Source of the DNA: Parapedobacter koreensis
GTDB lineage: Bacteria; Bacteroidota; Bacteroidia; Sphingobacteriales; Sphingobacteriaceae
NCBI RefSeq assembly: GCF_900109365.1
Contig: NZ_FNZR01000013.1
Location: 40,008-104,007, forward strand
Direction: 5' to 3'
DNA: 64,000 nucleotides
Of this stretch, positions 29,064 through 37,929 are shown piece by piece; the stretch's first letter is position 1; each line of letters begins with the position of its first letter. The translations under genes and the position numbers were made by a program. The notes below the pieces were generated by a model, which saw only the letters and a list, made by a program, of their open reading frames with translations, was not told the DNA's origin and searched no databases.

Positions 29064-30240
29064 GACGATAGCAGCCAGCCAACGGGCAATACTTTGCGAA
29101 GTATTGTTCTGCCTCGCTTTGCTGGCGGTTTTCGTGCCCTTGAAAGGCTATCCCTTGGTGTTTTTGTTGGCGTCGTTGGTTTTTTTCTTCGATACGCCGA
29201 GGCTGCTTCGCCACCCGTGGGTGTGGTTCCTGTCCGTGTTCACCGGGTACGCATCGTTCGTTTTTCTTGCGGGCTTACCCGCAGACCAGCGGGAGATGAC
29301 CAATTTTCTCAAACTGCCTATCAATTTTACCTACTTGTATTTCGCAGTAGGGTGGAGTGCGCAGCGGGATAATACCCGCCTGTTGCGCTGGGTGGATATT
29401 ACCCTGCACATCGCGCTTGGTCTCTCCTTGCTGCAATTGCTGGTGTATCATCAGGCCGCAGGATTCCGTTGGCTGGACGGGGCGCCCACTTCGGCGCAGG
29501 GTAGTGCACTCTACCGGCCCTCGCTCTATTTCTGGGGCCTGGACGACAAGAATATGTTCGGTGCACGTATTGCCTTGCTGGGCTTTGCCTACGTGCTGTT
29601 GCCCATCGTCAGGCGACAGGCCATCGTATGGTGGCGCGTCGTGGCTGTCTTGTTATTGGCATGGCTCTCCCTGTCCCGTACGCCCCTGGTGGCGTTGTTC
29701 CTCGGTTTGTTTGCGCTGTTGTGGATGGCAGCCAATGTGAGGTGGCGGGTAGTGCTTGCCGTGGCTGCATTGGCGGCCCTTCCGTTTGTGGCCGAAAAGG
29801 TTGTCCGTATAGACACGATTACCGCCTCCAACGATGGCATGGGTGTCCGCTTGGTGTATTGGAAGGCTTTTTTCCAGCATTTCTTCGCCATCTCGCCGTT
29901 GGGCAATGGGTTTATGGCAGGGAAGGACTTCCTGGGCCGTTATGCCGCGTTTTACCATGGCGAACCGCACATCCATAATACATTTTTAAGTTGTTACCTC
30001 GATTTCGGTATCATCGGGTTCGTCGCGTATGTATTGTTTTTGGTTTATTTTTTCCGGTTCTGCGGCCAGCAGCAACCCAATCGTGCGTTCTGGGCGGTGG
30101 CATGGCTGCCACTGTTGGCCATCATGATGATTCTCTACTCCGGATATGACAACGATATCATCCTATACCTGGGCGTGATACTCATGTTGGGCAGTGCTCG
30201 GTCCATCGATTTAAAGGTATTAAAATGGAGGGTAGCGTAA
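29047..30240 (+). CDS. O-antigen polymerase/ligase-like membrane protein (Wzy-type)
   Basis: 397 residues, about ten membrane helices with one large loop (about 245-300) containing GVRLVYWKAFFQHF and HIHNTFLSCYLDFGIIG, which corresponds to the H-x-x-N/LxxxGxxG region of the Wzy_C/O-antigen-ligase family. It would polymerise the flipped repeat units in the periplasm. It begins within the preceding gene and ends in a TAATG overlap with the next. Hydrophobicity and position are the main evidence, since Wzy proteins share little sequence. Confidence 0.85.
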   Translation: MMERFKTIAASQRAILCEVLFCLALLAVFVPLKGYPLVFLLASLVFFFDTPRLLRHPWVWFLSVFTGYASFVFLAGLPADQREMTNFLKLPINFTYLYFAVGWSAQRDNTRLLRWVDITLHIALGLSLLQLLVYHQAAGFRWLDGAPTSAQGSALYRPSLYFWGLDDKNMFGARIALLGFAYVLLPIVRRQAIVWWRVVAVLLLAWLSLSRTPLVALFLGLFALLWMAANVRWRVVLAVAALAALPFVAEKVVRIDTITASNDGMGVRLVYWKAFFQHFFAISPLGNGFMAGKDFLGRYAAFYHGEPHIHNTFLSCYLDFGIIGFVAYVLFLVYFFRFCGQQQPNRAFWAVAWLPLLAIMMILYSGYDNDIILYLGVILMLGSARSIDLKVLKWRVA

Positions 30241-31226
30241 TGGCGGTGCGTGTACTGATAGATAGCCGCTGGGATGGCGATACAGGTATCGGCAAATTGT
30301 ACCGGGAAGTGATGGCACGGATGCCGGCAGGTGTCTCGCCTGCCTATGTGCAAAATCAGCTGGGGTTGGGCAACTTGCTCACGCCGCTGATGCTGGCGCG
30401 CGAAATCAGCAGGGCGGATGCGGATGTGTTTTACAGTCCGTCGTTCATGCCACCGTTATACAGCCGCATCCCGTTTGTGTTTACCATCCACGACCTCATG
30501 CACCTCTTTTATTACACGTCCTTGCACCGGCTGTATTATAAGCAGGTGATTGCACGGCTGGCGGCAAGGGCAAAAAAGGTCATCACCGTGTCTCATTTCA
30601 GTAAGCATCAGTTGGTGGAATTGCTCGGTATCGACGAGCAACGGATTGCCGTGGTATATAATGGCGTAGACGTACGCTATCAGGAAAACACGCGCTCATT
30701 CCCCTCCGAGCGGCCATATTTCCTGTATGTGGGCAACCGGCGCAAAAACAAAAACATCCCCAATATGCTGTCTGCATTTGCGCAGGCGCGTATTCCGCAG
30801 GAATTTATGTTTTACCTTTCGGGCCATCCCGACGGGGAGTTGGCGGCCCACATCGACCGCCTGGGGATTGGCGGCCGGGTACGCTTTCTGGGATTTGTCG
30901 CCGAGGAAGATATGCCGGCCTTATATAAAGGTGCATTTGCCACGCTTTTTGTCTCCCTGATGGAAGGTTTCGGCCTGCCGGTCATTGAGTCCATGGCCTC
31001 CGGTACGCCCGTCATTACATCGTCGGTAAGTGCGCTGCCGGAGGTGGCAGGCGAAGCGGGTATCTGCGTAGATCCCACTGCCCCGGACGCGATTGCTGTA
31101 GCCATGGAGGAATTGGTGGCTGATACCGCACGCTACGATGCGCTGCGCCATCAAGGAATCCAGCGTGCCGCGCAGTTTTCCTGGGATAAAACGGCAGCAG
31201 AAACATGGTCAATACTAGTAGGATAA
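30240..31226 (+). CDS. Family 4/1 glycosyltransferase
   Basis: 328 residues from the ATG at 30240, which overlaps the upstream stop (TAATG) and has GGAGGG about 9 bases before it; an ATG at 30225 would put five extra residues. The donor domain has YVGNRRKNKNIPNML, RVRFLGFVAEEDMPALYKGA and SLMEGFGLPVIESMASGTPV, the E-G-F-G-L-P-V-I-E form of the EX7E motif. Acceptor specificity unknown; mannosyl- or rhamnosyltransferase-like. Confidence 0.92.
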   Translation: MAVRVLIDSRWDGDTGIGKLYREVMARMPAGVSPAYVQNQLGLGNLLTPLMLAREISRADADVFYSPSFMPPLYSRIPFVFTIHDLMHLFYYTSLHRLYYKQVIARLAARAKKVITVSHFSKHQLVELLGIDEQRIAVVYNGVDVRYQENTRSFPSERPYFLYVGNRRKNKNIPNMLSAFAQARIPQEFMFYLSGHPDGELAAHIDRLGIGGRVRFLGFVAEEDMPALYKGAFATLFVSLMEGFGLPVIESMASGTPVITSSVSALPEVAGEAGICVDPTAPDAIAVAMEELVADTARYDALRHQGIQRAAQFSWDKTAAETWSILVG

Positions 31227-31241
31227 TCAACGGATTAAGGT

Positions 31242-32795
31242 ATGCAATATAGGAATGGTTCGCTAAAAATGGTATTTGCTGCACTGGCGGCATTGATAGT
31301 CACTGTCGCTGGTTGCCAGCCGGATAAACCGGCGGCGGAGAAAGAAGAGACGGGACTCGGCCAACGGCTGGATGTACGTAGCTTGGGAGCTAAGGGCGAT
31401 GGTAAGGCAGACGACTCAAAGGCCATACAGGCCGTCATCGACAGCGCCTCGCCGGGCGATACCGTTTACCTGCCTAAGGGGGAGTACCTCGTCCGTTCCC
31501 TACGCCTCGTGCCCAATGTGCATTTGGTAGCCGATGGTGTGCTGAAACAGCCCAAGGAATTGTCCGAATCCTTCTCGGTGGAAAACCAGCATTCTACCGC
31601 ACCGTTGTTCCGCGCACACCGTGTATCCAACATTTACCTTTCTTTTCATGCCGAGACGGTCAATGAGGCGATTTACGCCTCGCAAAGCAGCAACATCACC
31701 ATCGCGGGCAGCCGGATAGCCGGCGATTCCACGAATAGACGGTCATTTCCGGGAATATTATGGTACAGCTGCTCCGCCTGCCGTGTCATCGGCAGCACCG
31801 TTAGCCATTATGGCGGTGCCCGTGAGTCCGCGAAAACGTATCATCCCGGCACGGCGATTCGGGTACTATCCAGTCGGGGCGTGACGTTTTCCGGTAATGA
31901 GTTGCACCACAATGGCGAAAACGGCATCTTTATCCACGACAGCGGTGACGTGGAAATCGACGGAAATTACATTCATCATAACGGCATGAGTGGCATACAG
32001 GTCGCGTTTAACTCGGCGGAGCTCGTGCGTAATTACCGGATCACCAATAACCGGTTGGAATACAACGCTGCCGATGCCGTCGATATCAACAACCGAGCAC
32101 ATGGCGTGGTAATGCCCATCCAGGCACTCATCGCGGGCAACTATAGTTGGAAAAATGGCTTTGTAGGCGGCGAGTCCACGCCGGATGGATCGGGCATCGG
32201 CACGCTTATTGGCATTTCAGAGGTGACGCTGAGCGGCAACCGGGCTTTTGGCAACAACAGGCCAGCGCTCTACATCGAAGGGTGCGGAGCGATTACCGCT
32301 AATCGGAATGTCACCGATGGCGCATTTGAACTGGTGGGCCGGTGGGACAGCATACGCATGGAAGGCAATACCTTCCCGACCCTGCGGTTGCTGGCCAATG
32401 CCGACGGCCGTGTGCTCCACCTGAAGGCAAACCGGGTGACCCGTGCCTTGCTGCCCAATGATATCCGCATCGATTCGCTGCTGCTGGAAGAAAACGAAAT
32501 CGAAAGCGGGCCAGTAAACATCAACATGGAAGGAAATCTGCGGTTTGAAGATAATATACTAACCAGCGGACACGATGCGGGTGGCTTGCTGCTGGTGAAG
32601 GTAGGGAGTGCATTCCTGAAAGGCAATCGCATTACGAACGCCAAAAATGCAGCCATCTCCATCAGTGAAACCGCCCGGCAGGTCGTGATAGACAGCAATT
32701 TTGTATCCTCAGGAGGCGCTGCGCTGCACAACGCGGGTTCAGTGGGACTCCAACAGACGCGCAATACTTTTGACGAACAGGTAAAACAACCCTAA
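31242..32795 (+). CDS. Right-handed parallel beta-helix lipoprotein
   Basis: 517 residues. A lipobox ends the signal peptide (TVAGC, Cys about 24), followed by a spacer rich in Lys/Glu. VRSLGAKGDGKADDSKAIQAVID is the pectate-lyase-3/glycosyl-hydrolase-28-like N-cap (residues about 46-70). Then come many 22-24 residue beta-helix coils (e.g. NGIFIHDSGDVEIDGNYIHH, NGMSGIQV), as in polysaccharide lyases, epimerases and tailspike-like enzymes. Inside an exopolysaccharide operon it could trim, epimerise or hold the polymer. No catalytic residues can be assigned. Confidence 0.85.
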   Translation: MQYRNGSLKMVFAALAALIVTVAGCQPDKPAAEKEETGLGQRLDVRSLGAKGDGKADDSKAIQAVIDSASPGDTVYLPKGEYLVRSLRLVPNVHLVADGVLKQPKELSESFSVENQHSTAPLFRAHRVSNIYLSFHAETVNEAIYASQSSNITIAGSRIAGDSTNRRSFPGILWYSCSACRVIGSTVSHYGGARESAKTYHPGTAIRVLSSRGVTFSGNELHHNGENGIFIHDSGDVEIDGNYIHHNGMSGIQVAFNSAELVRNYRITNNRLEYNAADAVDINNRAHGVVMPIQALIAGNYSWKNGFVGGESTPDGSGIGTLIGISEVTLSGNRAFGNNRPALYIEGCGAITANRNVTDGAFELVGRWDSIRMEGNTFPTLRLLANADGRVLHLKANRVTRALLPNDIRIDSLLLEENEIESGPVNINMEGNLRFEDNILTSGHDAGGLLLVKVGSAFLKGNRITNAKNAAISISETARQVVIDSNFVSSGGAALHNAGSVGLQQTRNTFDEQVKQP

Positions 32796-32801
32796 ACACC
32801 G

Positions 32802-33710
32802 ATGAAGGTCAATCTTTATATCCCAACGCTGAATGCCGGGCCCCGTTTTGCCGAGCTGCTGGGTGCCCTTGAGCAGCAGACCTATCCGATAGCGGTACGT
32901 GTACTGGTGGATTCTGGTTCCAAAGACCATACGGTGGAGCTGGCGCGCGAAAAAGGTTTTGGAGTTATCGGCCTTGGCCCAGAAGGGTTTGACCATGGCG
33001 GTACCCGCCAGTGGGCCATTGCTAATTTCCCGGATGCGGATATTTATGTGTTCCTTACACAGGATGCGATTCCGGCCCACCCGGCCATGCTGGCGAATAT
33101 TGTGGCGGCCTTTGCTGACGGAAAGATTGGCATGGCCTACGGCAGGCAGCTTCCCCATAAAGGGGCTACCGTTATGGAAGCTCATGCCCGGCTGTTCAAC
33201 TATCCGGCTGAAAATCAGGTAAGGGGACTTGCAGACGCACCCACATATGGCATCAAAACCATTTCATGCTCCAATTCATTCGCGGCCTACCGCCGCACGG
33301 CCCTTGAGGAGGTAGGGGGCTTTCCCTCCGGCACCATTATGGGCGAAGATGTCATCGTCGCAGGCAAGCTTTTACTACAGGGATGGAAGATGGCTTATGT
33401 CAGCGATGCTTGTGTATACCACTCCCATGATTACCGTATCCGCGAAGAATTTGAACGGTATTTCGATATTGGCGTGTTTCATAGTGACAATCCATGGATA
33501 TTCGAATCGTTCGGTCGTGCCGGTGGCGAAGGGTTCCGGTATGCCAAATCTGAAATCCGCTATGTAGCGCGTCGCAACCCGTTTTTACTGCCACGGGTTT
33601 TCTGCTCGTTCGCAGCCAAATGGCTGGGCTATAAATTAGGCCTTGCTTATCGAAACTTGCCGGCCCGATGGCGGCGTACCTTCTCCATGTACAAAGGTTA
33701 TTGGAATTAG
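32802..33710 (+). CDS. Family 2 glycosyltransferase, rhamnosyltransferase-like
   Basis: 302 residues. The opening NLYIPTLNAGPRF and VLVDSGSKDHTVELA is the GT2 nucleotide site. FLTQDAIPAHP provides the D-A pair used by rhamnosyltransferases (TQD motif), and the acceptor loop contains GGFPSGTIMGEDVIV. It resembles RfbF/WbbL-type enzymes. It is 6 bases downstream of the beta-helix gene; 163 bases then separate it from the initiating transferase. Confidence 0.9.
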   Translation: MKVNLYIPTLNAGPRFAELLGALEQQTYPIAVRVLVDSGSKDHTVELAREKGFGVIGLGPEGFDHGGTRQWAIANFPDADIYVFLTQDAIPAHPAMLANIVAAFADGKIGMAYGRQLPHKGATVMEAHARLFNYPAENQVRGLADAPTYGIKTISCSNSFAAYRRTALEEVGGFPSGTIMGEDVIVAGKLLLQGWKMAYVSDACVYHSHDYRIREEFERYFDIGVFHSDNPWIFESFGRAGGEGFRYAKSEIRYVARRNPFLLPRVFCSFAAKWLGYKLGLAYRNLPARWRRTFSMYKGYWN

Positions 33711-33873
33711 CTGGGCCTACCTTTACCCTAAATTGTGGAATTTTTCCCCAGTATCACAATCGTCTTTTTGGGGCTGAAGCCTGCTAATAGGCACTGGAAC
33801 GCATCATAAGCGTTTTTGGTCAATGTGGCACTTAATTGGCATTAGTAGTCATGTTCAATAAGTGCTAAGTACC

Positions 33874-34599
33874 ATGATAAGAGAGAATCAAGTTCAGCAG
33901 ATAGCGTATAAAGTAGACAATAGCCTATACGAGTTGATAAACTATCAACCAACATTTCAGCCGGCTATTCGGATAGACCTTCAAGCCGTGAAGCGGAAAC
34001 TGCTGGTTTACCAGGAGACCATTTTCCTCAAACGCATATTTGATATCCTGTTTTCCTCGGTGGTGTTGCTTGCAGGAGTCCCCGTATTTTTGGTGTTGAT
34101 GTTGATTACCAAGGCCACGTCTAAGGGCCCTGCATTTTACCGTCAGGAACGCATTGGCAAGGATCAAAAGCCCTTCTATATCTACAAGTTCAGAAGCATG
34201 CGTGTCGATGCCGAGAAAGATGGCCGTCCGCAATTGGCATCGGATGACGACCCCCGGATTACAAAATGGGGGAAATTCATGCGCAAGACACACCTCGATG
34301 AGTTGCCCCAGTTTTGGAACGTATTGAAAGGTGATATGGCCATCGTCGGCCCCCGGCCGGAACGCCGCCATTTCATCAACGAGATTAAAGAACGGAGACC
34401 CGAATACACGCAGCTTTTTCGGCTAAAGCCGGGCATCACTTCCATCGGGCAGGTGCATTATGGTTATGCCGAAAATGTAGACCAAATGTGTGAGCGGGTT
34501 AACTACGATTTGAGCTACCTGTCTACCATGAGTCTGAAAACAGATATCGGTATTATTCTGGAGACCGTAAAAGCCATGACACAAGGAAAAGGGAAATAA
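33874..34599 (+). CDS. Initiating sugar-phosphate transferase (bacterial sugar transferase)
   Basis: 241 residues from the ATG at 33874; an upstream GTG at 33862 is possible. After about 45 variable residues comes KRIFDILFSSVVLLAGVPVF, the single re-entrant membrane helix of polyprenyl-phosphate hexose-1-phosphate transferases. FRSMRVDA, then DELPQFWNVLKGDM and GPRPE form the catalytic face. It lacks the four extra N-terminal helices of WcaJ, so it is the small PglC-like form. It starts the repeat unit on undecaprenyl phosphate. It is convergent with the esterase gene (3 bases between). Confidence 0.92.
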   Translation: MIRENQVQQIAYKVDNSLYELINYQPTFQPAIRIDLQAVKRKLLVYQETIFLKRIFDILFSSVVLLAGVPVFLVLMLITKATSKGPAFYRQERIGKDQKPFYIYKFRSMRVDAEKDGRPQLASDDDPRITKWGKFMRKTHLDELPQFWNVLKGDMAIVGPRPERRHFINEIKERRPEYTQLFRLKPGITSIGQVHYGYAENVDQMCERVNYDLSYLSTMSLKTDIGIILETVKAMTQGKGK

Positions 34600-34602
34600 A
34601 AG

Positions 34603-36558
34603 TTAGGGCTGGTATTTCACAGCCTCGGTAATGCCCGGCCAATCGTCTGTACGAAAAGGGACTGCCGGTAATCCCGCCCCATTGAAGAGGTTACTTTCTC
34701 CCGCATCATCCGCCCACGCATAACGCACCGCTACCGGTTTGCTTACCCCTTCACTTTGAAGAATGACGGTATGGCCACTGATGGTGGCCCGGGCGGGTTT
34801 GAACTGGCGATCCTTGCCAGCAAGCTCGAAGCCCATCACCTGCGCTCCGTGGGCCGACAACCCATCTTCCGCATGGTCAAACGTCACCATAGCCTGGCTG
34901 CCTTTGATTTGGAATGCGTTGTAAGTTGGCCCGCTGTACGGTGCCATCTTGCCATAGGCATCATGAAGGGCCACAAGCGCCAGCCGTGCACCCACATCTT
35001 GTTTATTGCGGGGATGGATATCATCCGTATTCCCGATGTCTGTGGTCACTGCCATGCCGGTATGGGGCAGCGATAACGTCATGGTTTGCGCCTCGCGCAA
35101 TTCAGCCCAGCCACTACCTGTCGCGCTGGTGCCCCCTTCGGCCTTGAAGCTGGCCAGCTGCACGAAGTAGAACGGAAAATCGCCCAACCCCCAGCGTTTC
35201 CGCCAATCGTTGATAAGCAACGGGAAAGCCTTGCGGTATTGGTATGCCCTGCCGGCATTGGTCTCACCCTGGTACCAAATGGCACCTTTGATCGTATACG
35301 GTATCAACGGGTTTACCATCGCATTGAACAATAAGGTCGGATAAGCATTTGGGCCTACACTTTGGTCGCTGTTGTGGATGGCCGCGACCCGAAACTTCCA
35401 TTCACCGGCCAGTGGCACGGTATTGTTTCCGATGGTGAGCTTGATATCATCGGCGCTGCCGGTGAACCCCCCGCCTCCGCCGGTATCTTCTATCCGTACA
35501 GCCATCCAATTTTGCCCGGTTTTCAATAGTCCTGCCGGAACAGCATATTGCCGCTTGATGTTATATCCATTGGTATTGCCCACCTTGGTACCGTTGAGGT
35601 ATACCTCATCATTATCATCGATTTCCCCCAGTTCCAACACCGCTGCTGCTCCCGCTTGGTTTGCCGCCAGGGCAAAGGCCGTCCTGAACCAAACCACGCC
35701 GTCGAACTCCACCAACTGCTGTCCCTCCCAAGCGTCCGGCACATTCATGGTGAGCCATCGTTGGTCATCGAAGGACGGAGATGCCCAAGACGGCACTTCG
35801 TCGGCATTGGGAAGCTTGCCCTGTAGCTGTTCTACGCGCTGTAATGCACGGGCTGCATAAGCCGCTTGGAGCGAATCAATATCCAACCGGGGTAGCTGGG
35901 CGATCATTCCGGCAAACTCCGGATCCTGTTCGAATGCTTCCCTGCTGGTCCATGTCTCTACCATTGTGCCACCCCACGATGTATTGATAAGTCCGATGGG
36001 GATATCCAATGTTTCCTGCAATTTGCGTGCGTAGAAGTAGCCTACGGCCGTAAACCCGCCTGCGGTAGCCGGACTGGCCGCTTGCCACGTAGCCTCGCCG
36101 TCGATATCCGATTGCGGAGCTCCGGCGACGGTATTGGGGATCTTGATGTGCCGTATTTGCGGATAGTTTGCCGCAGCGATTTCCTGCTCGGCATTGGCGG
36201 CGGCATTTAGCGGCCATTCCATGTTGGACTGGCCGGAACAAATCCAAACATCTCCAACCAACACATCGGTGAATGTGAGGGTATTTGTGCTTTTTACAGT
36301 CAGCTCATAAGGGCCGCCCGCTTTTTCAACGCCGAGCTGTACGTGCCACTTGCCGTCACTTGCAGCATTGGTGGTTTTGGTCTGCTTGTTCAACGATACC
36401 GACACCCGTTCACCCGGGTTAGCCCAGCCCCATACCGAGATGGGAGCGTCACGTTGCAGTACCATACCGTTGCCAAAAATTTTCGGCAGGTGTACATCGG
36501 CAAATGCCGCCGTATTTAGCCAAAGCGAGAGCATGGTGAGTAAGATAGCTTGTTTCAT
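34603..36558 (-). CDS. Sialate O-acetylesterase (SGNH hydrolase), secreted
   Basis: 651 residues, signal peptide ending AAFA. The catalytic block I is CSGQSNMEW (nucleophile Ser 111 in GQSN) and the C-terminal DxxH is in DDIHPRNKQD. A galactose-binding-like beta-sandwich domain is inserted (about 225-375), as in Bacteroidota 9-O-acetylesterases. It removes acetyl groups from sialic acids or other acetylated sugars. It follows the exopolysaccharide locus on the opposite strand, so a link to that polymer is only possible. A minus-strand -7 box TAACTTTG is at 36596-36603. Confidence 0.9.
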   Translation of the reverse strand: MKQAILLTMLSLWLNTAAFADVHLPKIFGNGMVLQRDAPISVWGWANPGERVSVSLNKQTKTTNAASDGKWHVQLGVEKAGGPYELTVKSTNTLTFTDVLVGDVWICSGQSNMEWPLNAAANAEQEIAAANYPQIRHIKIPNTVAGAPQSDIDGEATWQAASPATAGGFTAVGYFYARKLQETLDIPIGLINTSWGGTMVETWTSREAFEQDPEFAGMIAQLPRLDIDSLQAAYAARALQRVEQLQGKLPNADEVPSWASPSFDDQRWLTMNVPDAWEGQQLVEFDGVVWFRTAFALAANQAGAAAVLELGEIDDNDEVYLNGTKVGNTNGYNIKRQYAVPAGLLKTGQNWMAVRIEDTGGGGGFTGSADDIKLTIGNNTVPLAGEWKFRVAAIHNSDQSVGPNAYPTLLFNAMVNPLIPYTIKGAIWYQGETNAGRAYQYRKAFPLLINDWRKRWGLGDFPFYFVQLASFKAEGGTSATGSGWAELREAQTMTLSLPHTGMAVTTDIGNTDDIHPRNKQDVGARLALVALHDAYGKMAPYSGPTYNAFQIKGSQAMVTFDHAEDGLSAHGAQVMGFELAGKDRQFKPARATISGHTVILQSEGVSKPVAVRYAWADDAGESNLFNGAGLPAVPFRTDDWPGITEAVKYQP

Positions 36559-36595
36559 CGTATACGTTATAATGGGTCATTTTGTCTGATTGATT

Positions 36596-36635
36596 CAAAG
36601 TTAAGATTTTTCACCGACAATAATCGTTAAGTTTG
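36596..36635. promoter_or_regulatory. Divergent promoters, esterase (minus) and MFS transporter (plus)
   Basis: TAACTTTG on the minus strand (36596-36603) faces the esterase gene; TAAGTTTG on the plus strand (36628-36635) faces the MFS gene. Both match the Bacteroidota -7 consensus. The plus box ends 5 bases before the ATG, the same spacing as at dnaX. Confidence 0.5.
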
Positions 36636-36640
36636 CAGCG

Positions 36641-37909
36641 ATGAAAGCACAGGAATCGACAATATCGTTTAGCCGTTATCAAATAATGGTTATCATTATT
36701 TTGGCCATTACCCAGTTTACCATCATCCTTGATTTCATGATCATGTCGCCTTTGGGAGACATTTTGATGAAATCGATGCATTTGACCCCCGGGGAATTTG
36801 GCTTGGCAGTGTCCGCTTACGCATTCAGTGCTGGTTTTTCCGGTTTCTTTACCGCTGGTTTTGCAGATAAATTTGATCGGAAAAAGCTGCTGTTGTTTTT
36901 TTACACGGGCTTTGTCATCGGGACATTGCTGTGTAGCATCGCGCATACCTACCTGTTTTTAGTGGTAGCCCGCATTATCACCGGTCTTTTCGGCGGTGTT
37001 ATCGGCTCCATATCCATGGCTATCGTTGCGGACTTATTCGCGTTACAGCAACGGGGTCGTGTAATGGGTTTTATACAAATGGCGTTTGGGGCAAGCCAGG
37101 TATTAGGGATACCCATTGGCCTCTATATCGCAAACGGCTGGGGATGGGAAGCCCCCTTCCTCATGGTGGCTGTATTGGGGATACTTATCGCCATCATCCT
37201 TGCCTTTTATTTAAAACCGGTCACCGCGCATTTGGGTGTCAAGAGTGAAAAATCTCCTTTTGAGCACTTGTGGCATACCTTTGCCCAACGGGACTACCGC
37301 ATTGGGTTCATGGCTACGGCGTTGCTTTCGGTGGGTGGCTTCATGATGATGCCTTTTGGTAGTGCGTTTGCGGTAAACAACATGCACATCACGGTACACC
37401 AGTTGCCCATCCTGTTTATGGTCTCTGGCCTGAGCACCCTGGTGATTATGCCTTTTGTAGGCCGTTTCAGTGATAAAATAGACAAGTATAAGCTGTTTGT
37501 GATAGCTACGCTGTGGATGATGGCCATGTGTATTTGGTATACGCATCTTGCCGTCACACCGCTGTGGATAGCTATTGCCATCAATATATTGATGATGGCT
37601 GGTGTGATGAGCCGCATGGTGCCTTCCTCGGCACTCACCAGCGCCGTACCCGAATTGAAAGATCGTGGTGCGTTCATGAGTATCAATGCATCCTTACAAC
37701 AGCTGGCTGGCGGCATAGGCGCCGTGGTAGCCGGCAAAATCGTCATTCAAAAAAGCAGCTTCGGTCCGCTTGAAAATTATGACGTGTTGGGTTATGTGGT
37801 GGTGATTCTCTCTATACTGAGCCTGTTCCTCATGTATCGGGTAGATCGTGTGGTAAAACGCGGTTCAGGTGGTTCAGTATCGTTTCAAGCTGCTGGAAAG
37901 CACCAGTAG
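36641..37909 (+). CDS. Major facilitator superfamily transporter
   Basis: 422 residues, 12 predicted helices. The MFS loop 2-3 motif is GFADKFDRKKLLLFF and helix 4 carries the antiporter-type RIITGLFGGVIGS. It resembles AraJ/YdhP-type drug or sugar efflux proteins, but the substrate cannot be told from sequence. It is divergent from the esterase and convergent with the TPR lipoprotein gene. Confidence 0.88.
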   Translation: MKAQESTISFSRYQIMVIIILAITQFTIILDFMIMSPLGDILMKSMHLTPGEFGLAVSAYAFSAGFSGFFTAGFADKFDRKKLLLFFYTGFVIGTLLCSIAHTYLFLVVARIITGLFGGVIGSISMAIVADLFALQQRGRVMGFIQMAFGASQVLGIPIGLYIANGWGWEAPFLMVAVLGILIAIILAFYLKPVTAHLGVKSEKSPFEHLWHTFAQRDYRIGFMATALLSVGGFMMMPFGSAFAVNNMHITVHQLPILFMVSGLSTLVIMPFVGRFSDKIDKYKLFVIATLWMMAMCIWYTHLAVTPLWIAIAINILMMAGVMSRMVPSSALTSAVPELKDRGAFMSINASLQQLAGGIGAVVAGKIVIQKSSFGPLENYDVLGYVVVILSILSLFLMYRVDRVVKRGSGGSVSFQAAGKHQ

Positions 37910-37929
37910 GCCGCTTTCATTTCAGTAAT

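Noticed and set aside
33711..33873. Terminator or promoter between the last glycosyltransferase and the initiating transferase
   Set aside because: CCCCA/TGGGG pairing near 33745-33775 is too weak and spread out, and no TAnnTTTG box was found, so neither call is supported.
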